Source: Phycisphaerae bacterium (GTDB taxonomy: Bacteria; Planctomycetota; Phycisphaerae; Sedimentisphaerales; SG8-4). From it: a stretch of DNA of 15,743 bases. The position numbers and the translations under genes were made by a program. Shown here piece after piece: positions 1 through 7,100 of this stretch (positions are counted from its first letter, which is position 1; each line of letters begins with the position of its first letter). The stretch lies in assembly GCA_030614945.1 (NCBI GenBank), contig JAUXAH010000013.1:1-15743 (forward strand), in the 5' to 3' direction. The notes under the pieces are model-generated. The model searched no databases and was not told the origin of the DNA. It worked only from the letters and a program-made list of their open reading frames with translations.

Positions 1-1
1 A

Positions 2-979
2 TTAAGCACAACCCTGGAAAAAGTCGCCACATATCGGCATGCATCAAACTTTGACGCCGCGGCTAAGGAGCTGAAAACCTGCGCAAATTTTGAAAATGTA
101 AGTGCCGAGTATCACTACCAGCTTGGCCGTCTTCAGGAAGCGCAGGGGCTTTACGAAGAAGCAATGGACAATTACAAAACAGCTCTGGAATTATTCCCGA
201 ATCATCAAAGAGCCCTTTTCCACCTGGCTTATCGCTGCGATTTATCCGGCGATGAAGATGCAGCTATCGACTATTACAAACAAATCGCTTCAACCAGTCC
301 CGTTTATGTAAGCGCCCTGCTGAATTTAACTGTGCTCTATGAAGATATGGGCTGGTTCAACGAGGCTCTTCAATGTGTTGATATGGTCCTGGAATCTCAT
401 CCGAATCATCAAAGAGCAATCCTGTTCAAAAAAGACATCGAAAGCTCAGAAACAATGTTCTATGACGAGGAAAAAGAAAAGAAAAAAACCCGCAAGAGCC
501 AAATCCTTGAAACGCCGATCTCTGACTTTGAGCTGTCGGTGCGCAGCAGAAACTGCCTGAAAAAAATGAAAATCGAAACACTCGGCGACCTTTTGAATAT
601 CTCCGAGGTGGAACTGCTGTCTTATAAAAACTTTGGTGAAACCTCTCTTAGAGAAATCAAGAGCATTCTCGAAACAAAAGCATTGCGCCTTGGTATGGCC
701 CTGGAGGAAAGGCAGCTCTCTTCAGCAGAAGGCTCTGAGCTCATCGATGTACAAGATGAGGATGAAGATGAAAGACTCTTAAGCAAACCTATAGATGACC
801 TCCAATTGTCGGTGCGTGCTCGAAAGTGCCTGCAAAAACTTGATATTCACACCCTCGGGGATTTGACGCGCAAAACAGATGCCGAGCTGCTCGGGGTAAA
901 AAACTTCGGCGTAACAAGCTTAAATGAGATCAGAAAGGCCATCGGCAACCTTGGATTATCGCTGCGAGCGCTGGATTAA
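2..979 (+). CDS. TPR protein with two tandem RNA-polymerase alpha-CTD-like domains (5' truncated)
   Basis: The frame is open from the window edge, so the true start lies upstream; 325 residues are visible. Residues about 36-137 form three tetratricopeptide repeats, recognisable from spaced A/L/Y and the recurrent P-N-H ends. A highly charged Lys/Glu linker follows. Residues 171-238 and 262-325 are two copies of the helix-hairpin-helix fold of the RNA polymerase alpha C-terminal domain (each has LSVR, CL, TLGDL, ELL, KNFG, TSL, EI), separated by an acidic linker. Against E. coli RpoA, the DNA-binding Arg265 is kept in both (R181, R272), Asn268 only in the first (N184; K275 in the second), Asn294 in both (N210, N301), and Lys298 is Thr in both (T214, T305). 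The stop is 18 bp before the annotated SpoIID start. It probably binds DNA or a transcription partner; this is inference. It is not the RNA polymerase subunit itself, because the assembly domain is replaced by TPRs. Confidence 0.85.
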   Translation, partial: LSTTLEKVATYRHASNFDAAAKELKTCANFENVSAEYHYQLGRLQEAQGLYEEAMDNYKTALELFPNHQRALFHLAYRCDLSGDEDAAIDYYKQIASTSPVYVSALLNLTVLYEDMGWFNEALQCVDMVLESHPNHQRAILFKKDIESSETMFYDEEKEKKKTRKSQILETPISDFELSVRSRNCLKKMKIETLGDLLNISEVELLSYKNFGETSLREIKSILETKALRLGMALEERQLSSAEGSELIDVQDEDEDERLLSKPIDDLQLSVRARKCLQKLDIHTLGDLTRKTDAELLGVKNFGVTSLNEIRKAIGNLGLSLRALD

Positions 980-982
980 CCG

Positions 983-1052
983 ATTGATTATTGATAAATG
1001 GTCATTGAAAAAAACATTAAAAATAATCAATCGAAGATAATCAATAATCAAT
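983..1052. repeat. Heptamer-periodic array 1, ten 7-bp units
   Basis: Ten in-phase 7-bp units: ATTGATT (983), ATTGATA (990), and further on AATCAAT at 1025, 1039 and 1046. The left units are reverse complements of the right ones. Bases 981-995 pair with 1040-1054 (15 bp, one G-U), and 981-992 pair exactly with 1022-1033, so two alternative hairpins share the left arm. The array lies over the annotated 5' end of the SpoIID gene. Confidence 0.8.
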
Positions 1053-2281
1053 TGATTCGGATAGCCCCTCTACTTTTGCTGATAATTCTCGCCGGCTGCA
1101 AGGCAAGGCAGCTCGCCAGGCCCACCCCGCAGATGGACATCGAACCGCAGTTCTGGGTAAGGGTCCTGCTGCTCGATGATGTCACAGAGTGCACCATAAA
1201 GATTGCTTCACCTTTTAGTGTTATTAGCTATGACCCGCGCGCACCAGGGGTACGAAAGTATTCTGACCGGCTCAATGTTCCGCTGAAGATAGAGATGTCC
1301 GCCGGTACAATTACGGTCGCCGGGCAACCCCTAACGGACAGCGAGGCGATTATCTTGCCCGGTACCCCGTACATCTTTAAGCTGAACGGCGATGATTATC
1401 GCGGCAAATTAAAGCTCTTAATCAATCCTGACGGCAGCTCTTTTGACGCGATAAACCTTGTGCCGCTTGAGCCGTATTTAGCCGGCGTAGTAGGCGCCGA
1501 GATGCCCGATTACTGGGAACCGGCGGCACTAAAGGCGCAGGCAATCGCCGCAAGAACCTATTGCCTGTATATCAAAAAGCGTTTTGGCGGCAATCGCGCC
1601 TGGGACGTCAGGAAAACACAGGCACATCAGGTTTACCTCGGCGTCAGAGCCGAATCGGCCCGGATTTGGAACGCCGTCAGCAGGACATACGGGCGGGTTT
1701 TAGTCTGTAAGCATTCTGACGGCACTGAAGATATCTTCCCCGCTTACTACAGCTCAATCTGCGGGGGGCACACCGAAAACAGCAAGCACGTATTCGGCGA
1801 CTCTTTTGAAGCGCTCGTTGCCCGTCCCTGTCCCTATTGCAAAGATGTAGCCAAGCATCGCTTTTTCTACTGGCCTACGGCTGAGTTCGATAAGGCCTAT
1901 GTTACAGCCAGACTATTACGGAGGTATCCGAAGCTGAAGCAGCTTGGCGAAATCACGAACATAGTTCCGGCCAGGCAAAGTAAGTATGGAAAATTTTCGC
2001 GATTGACGCTGGTCAAGCTCGTCGGCTCAAGCGGCAAAAGTGATTTCCTGCGAGCGGAGGACTTCCGTCTTACCATCGACCCAGCCGGCAATAAAATTAA
2101 AAGCACGATTTGCCAAATCATCAACGATGGCGATAAATGGGCATTTTTAGCAGGCAGAGGTTACGGGCACGGCGTAGGAATGTGCCAATGCGGCGCCCAG
2201 GCAATGGCGAGAGAAGGCAACACCGCTGACCAGATACTTTCACATTACTACGATGGCTCTAAGATTGTAAGAGTCTATTGA
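998..2281 (+). CDS. SpoIID-domain lipoprotein (stage II sporulation protein D / LytB family)
   Basis: A 427-residue protein with a lipoprotein signal: hydrophobic residues 22-33 lead into the lipobox L-A-G-C with Cys34. The SpoIID domain spans about 150-427. It contains L-E-P-Y-L-A-G-V-V and A-E-M-P (Glu168 matches the catalytic acid of SpoIID), A-Q-A-I-A-A-R-T-Y, S-I-C-G-G-H-T-E, C-P-Y-C (278-281) and the closing G-Y-G-H-G-V-G-M (388-395). In the family this domain is a lytic transglycosylase that cuts stem-peptide-free glycan strands; here it probably acts on peptidoglycan from a lipid anchor. C255, H258, C278 and C281 could bind metal, as Cys/His pairs do in clostridial SpoIID (inference). 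The start is uncertain: the first 18 codons lie inside a heptamer array and no Shine-Dalgarno site is seen. An in-frame TTG at 1052 would give a compact signal peptide. There is no sporulation context, so a general cell-wall role is likelier. Confidence 0.88.
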   Translation: MVIEKNIKNNQSKIINNQLIRIAPLLLLIILAGCKARQLARPTPQMDIEPQFWVRVLLLDDVTECTIKIASPFSVISYDPRAPGVRKYSDRLNVPLKIEMSAGTITVAGQPLTDSEAIILPGTPYIFKLNGDDYRGKLKLLINPDGSSFDAINLVPLEPYLAGVVGAEMPDYWEPAALKAQAIAARTYCLYIKKRFGGNRAWDVRKTQAHQVYLGVRAESARIWNAVSRTYGRVLVCKHSDGTEDIFPAYYSSICGGHTENSKHVFGDSFEALVARPCPYCKDVAKHRFFYWPTAEFDKAYVTARLLRRYPKLKQLGEITNIVPARQSKYGKFSRLTLVKLVGSSGKSDFLRAEDFRLTIDPAGNKIKSTICQIINDGDKWAFLAGRGYGHGVGMCQCGAQAMAREGNTADQILSHYYDGSKIVRVY

Positions 2282-2427
2282 AAACGTAAAACGAAAAATG
2301 CAAAAATCAAAACTTGTCCTGAGCACAGCCGAAGGATGACATATAAAAATGCAAAATGTTTCAGAACCTTTGAATTTTGATTTGTAGTTTTGAGATTTGA
2401 TTTTTGATATTTGATTTTAATTTGAAA
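2281..2427. repeat. Heptamer-periodic array 2, 21 units filling the whole spoIID-tgt gap
   Basis: The gap splits into 21 in-phase 7-bp units from the last base of the spoIID stop to the first base of the tgt ATG. The left arm is A-rich (AAAACGT at 2281, AAAACGA at 2288, AAAAATC at 2302). The right arm is T-rich (GATTTGT at 2379, AGATTTG at 2393, ATTTTTG at 2400, ATATTTG at 2407), roughly the reverse complement of the left. The centre (2316-2371) is less periodic and holds a GC-richer motif. The right arm repeats TTGAT, a fair -35-like string, so promoter function cannot be excluded. No Shine-Dalgarno sequence precedes tgt. Confidence 0.8.
2318..2335. repeat. CCTGAGC-N4-CCGAAGG short intergenic motif
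   Basis: CCTGAGCACAGCCGAAGG sits in the middle of array 2. Strings of the form CCTGAGC followed by CGAAGG occur as dispersed intergenic repeats in many unrelated bacterial genomes (recalled, not searched). Its flanks keep the 7-bp phase: GTCCTGA, GCACAGC and CGAAGGA are three whole heptamers. Confidence 0.5.
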
Positions 2428-3530
2428 TGAGTAAGTTCGAAATTCTTTATCAGGACGGCGGTTCTGCAGCCCGGGGAGCCGTTTTAACCACAGCGCACGG
2501 CGAGGTCGAAACGCCTGCGTTCATGCCAATCGGAACCGCCGGCGCGGTAAAGGGAATAACACCACGGCAGCTCAAAGAAACCGGTTCCGTACTTATTCTG
2601 GCCAATACCTACCATTTGCTGCTTCGGCCAGGAGTCGATGTGGTCGAAAAACTTGGCGGACTGCACAAACTTATGGGCTGGAACAAACCGATACTGACCG
2701 ACAGCGGCGGATATCAAATCTTTTCTCTAAGCCCGCTTACCAAAATCGATGATGACGGCGTTGAATTTGCCAGCCACGTAGACGGGGCAAAAATATACCT
2801 GAATGCCAAGATTGCCACCAGGATGCAAAATCGGCTTGGCGCCGACATAATAATGTGCTTTGACCAATGTACACCCTTTCCCTGTGATGACGCGCAGCTA
2901 AAAGAAGCCGTAGAAAGAACTATCCGCTGGGCGAAGCGTGCCAAACAGGCTCATTCCAACGATGGCCAGATGCTGTTCGCCGTCGTCCAGGGCGGAATAA
3001 ACCCCGGCCTGCGAACGTACTGTGCCTCAGAACTTGTCAAATTGGATTTCGACGGTTATGCTATCGGCGGATTAAGTGTAGGTGAAGGACACGACAATAT
3101 GATAAGAACAGTCGCTCACACAGCGAAGTTTTTGCCGCAGGACAGGCCTCGTTATCTGATGGGCGTCGGCACACCAGCCGATATCATTGCCGCTGTCAAG
3201 GCCGGCGTCGATATGTTCGATTGCGTCCTGCCAACCCGACACGGACGAAACTCCTGCGCTTTTCCCGAAGACGGATACGTCCGACTGAGGAACAACGCTC
3301 ATATAGGAGACAGCAGACCAATCGAGGCCGGCTGCGACTGTTACTGCTGCACTAATTTTAGCCGGGGCGCCATCAGACATTTCTTTAATGTCGGAGAAAT
3401 GCTCGGCCCAATCTTAGTGTCCCTGCATAACCTGAGGTTTTACCAGAGACTAATGGCCAAAATAAGGCAGGCCCTGAAAAAAGACGAATTTACCGACTGG
3501 GCAGCCGAGCAATTAAAAAATGATTATTGA
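2427..3530 (+). CDS. tgt: Queuine/preQ1 tRNA-guanine transglycosylase
   Basis: 367 residues, the usual length for bacterial Tgt. The enzyme exchanges guanine-34 of GUN-anticodon tRNAs (Tyr, His, Asp, Asn) for preQ1 in queuosine synthesis, in the cytoplasm. The TIM-barrel motifs are complete: D-S-G-G-Y-Q with Asp92 (general acid/base), C-F-D-Q, V-V-Q-G-G, G-G-L-S-V-G-E and M-G-V-G-T-P. D-M-F-D-C-V-L-P-T-R carries the nucleophile Asp265. The zinc site is C303, C305, C308 and H334, with an extra Cys307 inside the motif. After P-T-R the usual Asn is His (R-H-G-R-N). The ATG directly follows a T-rich heptamer array and has no Shine-Dalgarno site, but the conserved N terminus (F-x-x-x-x-x-D-G-x-A-R) fits this start. 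yajC and secDF follow on the same strand, as in the classical tgt-yajC-secD-secF cluster. queA is not in the window. Confidence 0.97.
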   Translation: MSKFEILYQDGGSAARGAVLTTAHGEVETPAFMPIGTAGAVKGITPRQLKETGSVLILANTYHLLLRPGVDVVEKLGGLHKLMGWNKPILTDSGGYQIFSLSPLTKIDDDGVEFASHVDGAKIYLNAKIATRMQNRLGADIIMCFDQCTPFPCDDAQLKEAVERTIRWAKRAKQAHSNDGQMLFAVVQGGINPGLRTYCASELVKLDFDGYAIGGLSVGEGHDNMIRTVAHTAKFLPQDRPRYLMGVGTPADIIAAVKAGVDMFDCVLPTRHGRNSCAFPEDGYVRLRNNAHIGDSRPIEAGCDCYCCTNFSRGAIRHFFNVGEMLGPILVSLHNLRFYQRLMAKIRQALKKDEFTDWAAEQLKNDY

Positions 3531-3583
3531 TTATTGGTAAATGATAATTTAACATCTTGCCAATAATCAGTAATCAATTATGA
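3521..3583. repeat. Heptamer-periodic array 3 with a 17-bp hairpin, tgt-yajC gap
   Basis: Nine in-phase 7-bp units: TGATTAT twice (3521, 3528), then TGGTAAA, TGATAAT, and after the centre ATAATCA (3563) and GTAATCA (3570). Arm 3521-3537 (TGATTATTGATTATTGG) is the reverse complement of 3560-3576 with one mismatch; the loop is 22 nt. The left arm covers the last codons and stop of tgt. The core TGATTATTGAT is the same as in array 1. No U-run follows, so it does not look like an intrinsic terminator, and the yajC ribosome-binding site lies just after it. Confidence 0.8.
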
Positions 3584-3596
3584 AAGGAAAATAGAA

Positions 3597-4007
3597 ATGA
3601 ACGATATATGGATGTTAGCGCAAGCCGAAACTAACGAAGGACGTGTTGAAACAACACCGGTCAATGAGGAAGGCGAAGCAACGCAGAAGATCCCATCCGA
3701 CCCCAATGCTCTGCGTGAAACTTGGAAACCAAGCCTCTTCGGAGGTTCTATGTGGATCTGGGTTGTTTTGATGTTCGTACTGATGTACTTTCTGCTTTTT
3801 AGAGGGCCTCGGAAAAAACAGCAGGAACATAAACAAATGGTGCAAACACTGGGTAAAAATGATAGAGTCAGAACAATCGGCGGAATTATCGGGACCGTCG
3901 TCGAAATTAAGGGAGACGAGATTACGCTAAAAGTTGACGAGTCGACTAACACAAAAATAAAGGTTGCCTCTTCAGCAATCGGGAAGAATTTGTCGAAAGA
4001 TAAGTAG
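3597..4007 (+). CDS. yajC: Preprotein translocase accessory subunit YajC
   Basis: 136 residues, slightly longer than the usual 90-110 because of an acidic, Thr/Asn-rich N-terminal stretch of about 45 residues. One membrane segment lies at about 52-68 (W-I-W-V-V-L-M-F-V-L-M-Y-F-L-L-F), followed by the typical basic R-G-P-R-K-K-Q-Q-E-H. The cytoplasmic YajC domain follows, with L-G-K-N-D-R-V and I-G-G-I-I-G-T-V, and D-E-I-T-L-K-V-D-E-S-T as its beta core. YajC binds SecD-SecF at the inner membrane and helps Sec export. The start is well supported: AAAGGA at 3583-3588 is 8 nt upstream. It lies between tgt and secDF, the standard position. Confidence 0.95.
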   Translation: MNDIWMLAQAETNEGRVETTPVNEEGEATQKIPSDPNALRETWKPSLFGGSMWIWVVLMFVLMYFLLFRGPRKKQQEHKQMVQTLGKNDRVRTIGGIIGTVVEIKGDEITLKVDESTNTKIKVASSAIGKNLSKDK

Positions 4008-4104
4008 TTAGATGCTCGATGCTGGATGCTCGTAAGACCAAAACGAGAATCGAGTATCGAGAATCGAGAATCGAGTATCGAGATGCGAGTATCGAGATGC
4101 GAGG
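4007..4104. repeat. Heptamer-periodic array 4, 14 units in the yajC-secDF gap
   Basis: Fourteen 7-bp units in one phase. The left arm is GCTCGAT-like (GCTCGAT at 4014, GCTGGAT at 4021). The centre is AGACCAA (4035). The right arm is ATCGAGT/ATCGAGA/TGCGAGN (4049-4104). Counting adjacent units by hand gives 61 identities in 91 positions, with the low scores only at the arm junction. The left units (CTCGAT) are the reverse complement of the right ones (ATCGAG), so a hairpin is possible; CTCGT at 4029-4033 pairs with ACGAG at 4043-4047. The last unit, TGCGAGG, runs into the secDF Shine-Dalgarno sequence. Confidence 0.9.
4101..4104 (+). promoter_or_regulatory. secDF ribosome-binding site formed by the last heptamer unit
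   Basis: GAGG lies 6 nt before the ATG at 4111 and is the end of the last 7-bp unit (TGCGAGG). The other units end in GAGA or GAGT, so a single base at the unit end makes the site a good Shine-Dalgarno match. This supports the 4111 start. Confidence 0.6.
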
Positions 4105-4110
4105 AAAGTT

Positions 4111-7100
4111 ATGGGCAAGAATGTGGCGCCGAAAGCCATTTTAATTATTGTCCTGGTGGTCGTCGCGGCCTGGACTTTATATCCGCCAGGCAAAACCTTA
4201 AAGCCCGGTATCGACCTGGCAGGCGGAACAAGTCTTATCTACGAAATTGACACCCAGGGGCTTAAAGAGCACGAAAAGAGAGATTTGGCCCAGAGAATGA
4301 TAACGGTTCTGCGAAGGCGAATAGACCCCGCCAACATCCAGAACCTTATATGGCAGCCCCGGGGCAACACGCGTTTCGAAATAAAAATGCCGCTGGCAAG
4401 CGCAGAAGCACGGCAAAAACGACAGGATTTTGAAAAAGCCAAGAGCGAACTCTTGGCTGAAAATATCAACCCGGCAATAATCATGCGCTCCCTCCAGAAA
4501 TCGGTAGAAGAGCGAACTGAAGATTTCAACGATTTCGCGCAGGGCTCATCTGACAGAGAAACAATTCTCAAGAACCTTGCCACGGCTTATGACGAACGCA
4601 GAGACCTGCAAAATAAAAGAGATAAGCTCTATTCAAAACTCAAAACCCCGGAAAGTATAATACCATTAACGGGGCTTAAGCTCGACGATATAAAACTTCG
4701 CCTTGGTGATTGGATTAAGCTGGATGAGCAACAACTGACAAAAGCCCTGAAGGACTACCTGGGCTCGGAGGATAATCTCGACCTGCTGACAAATTATGTA
4801 AACAACTACGCCGAGTGGGCCGAAGTTGTTGAGCAGCTAACCGAGCCGGAAACAGGCAAGAATGAGCAATACCAAAATGCAAAAAAAGACCTCGCTAAAT
4901 TAAACCTCACTGAAGACCAGCTAAACTTCTGTCTCGAAAAACCGCTCAAGTCACCCGATAGGCGCCGGGAAATCGAAAGACTCAAAACCGAGTTCGCAGA
5001 CCGGACAGATAAAATTGACAACGTAGTCGCTGCCCACGACGAGTATCACCCATTCAGAGGCAGGCTGGACGACCCGAGAGACCTTCAGCGAATGCTAAAA
5101 GGCGCCGGCATACTGGAATTTAGAATACTGCCGACACTTGGATACCCTGAAGTGGACTCGGACGAGATGGCCGGCTACGTTGAATCCCTTAGAGAAAAAG
5201 GGCCGAAATACGCCTCAGACAATAAACATGTATGGTGTGAAGTAGAAAATATTAATGAATGGATGGGACGGGACGAACAAGGACGTGTTTTCGTTACGGT
5301 ATTAGATGGACAAGAGAATCCTTCGGTCATTGCCGCATTTGGGAACAAATATTACGTACTGGCAAGCAACAAACGAGATGAAACTATACTGCACAGCGCC
5401 GGCGAAGAGGATTGGACATTAAAAGCCCATCCGACAAGTGACAGGATGGGCCGAAGAGCTATTGGGTTCACACTGGATGAAAGAGGCGGAAAAGTATTCT
5501 TCAGGGTTACCGATAAAAATCTTGACCGACCGCTTTGTGTTCTGCTTGACGGAATCGCCATATCGGCACCGACCATTCAAGCGAGGATACGCAGGGACGG
5601 CATAATAACGGGCAGCTTCACACAAACAAAAGTTGAAGATATGGTCAACAAACTAAACGCCGGCTCTTTGCCCGCACGGCTGATAGAGCAGCCCATCTCG
5701 ATAAAAACAATCGGCCCATCCATCGGCGCCGACAATCGGGACAAAGGTATCAAAGCCGGTTTAATCGGCTTATGTCTGGTAGTGCTGTGTATGCTGGTTT
5801 ACTATATGCGCGCCGGCTCAATCGCCGACGTCGCACTGCTTATGAACATTCTGTTTGTGCTGGCAATAATGGCAGGTGTCCGAGCAACTTTCACACTGCC
5901 GGGCATCGCCGGCATCATATTAACTATCGGTATGAGTGTTGACGCCAACGTTCTTATTTTCGAGAGAATCCGGGAAGAGCAGCAGAAAGGCTCATCCCTG
6001 AGAATCGCCATAAAAAACGGCTACCAGAGGGCATTCAGAACTATTTTGGATGCCAACCTGACCACATTCATCACCGCTGCGATACTTCTCTGGCGTGCGT
6101 CGGAAGAAGTAAAGGGCTTTGCCATTGTGCTTATGCTCGGTATCACTTCGAGTATGTTCACCGCACTGTTTGTAACCCGCGTGCTTTTCGATTTTCTCCT
6201 GGAGCGGCGCATTATCAAAGACCATTTATTAATGCTGCGGCTGATACGCAAACCAAACATAAACTGGATGGCCTCCAGACCGATTTTCCTCTGCATATCA
6301 ACTCTGCTCATTGCAGCAGGGCTGTTTGTTTTCTTCACAAGAGACGATAAATACGATATCGAATTTACCGGCGGAACAAGCGTCCAGCTCAATCTGAAAG
6401 AACCCCGAACCAGGCAGTACGTGGAAGATAAAATCCGTGAAATCGCAAACGACCCGAACAATCCCAACCCCGCCCTTGCAGCTGCGAACGTCTACAGCAT
6501 CGGAAACTCCGGCAAGCAATATGAAATCAACACCACAGAGACAAACAAAACCACCGTTACCGTTACTTTTTCGGAACCCGGGGGGCATGCCGCTGAAACT
6601 GTAATTTCAGCAATTCAAAAAGCCCAGGGTAAATTTGGCGGCGAATTAAGCAATTTGCGCGCGACAGAAGACACCAAAAGTCCTGCGGCATTTGTCATAA
6701 CAACAAGCCAGGTGAACAAATCTCTGGTAAAAAATGTGCTGACAACGGCTTTTGCAGATGCCAGCATCTCAGAACCACAAGTTGATGAGGTTGTCACTAA
6801 AGCAATACGAACTGCTTTCGCAGACGAGCTGGAAATCCAGCAAAACCTTCAACCGGAAATCACCTTGCAGGAAAAAATAAGTGAAGAGCTTATAGACTCC
6901 TACCCCGAGCTTGCTGATTTTCTGGGCGGTATTAAAATCATCTGTAAAATCGAAAGGGCCGCCACCCCCGAAGAAATCAACGCCAGATTGGCGGATTTGC
7001 GATTCAAGCCCGATATGCAAATCCTTAACTGGTATTCCTATAAAATCCTCGGCCCAGACCTGAACGAAATGGAGCCGAACCAGCCGGTAAATCCCTTTGC

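Noticed and set aside
164..979. Met codon at 164 as the start of the TPR/alpha-CTD gene
   Set aside because: The same frame is open to the window edge and encodes the first TPR upstream of this Met, so the gene is truncated.
3521..3576. Hairpin as an intrinsic terminator between tgt and yajC
   Set aside because: The stem is AT-rich, has no following U-run, and lies inside a classical operon just before the yajC ribosome-binding site.
3578..3952. 124-residue minus-strand frame opposite yajC
   Set aside because: It is an antisense shadow of a well-supported gene and has no recognisable domain or ribosome-binding site.
4007..4104. Repeat array as a possible CRISPR
   Set aside because: Units are 7 bp, contiguous and without spacers; no cas genes in the window.
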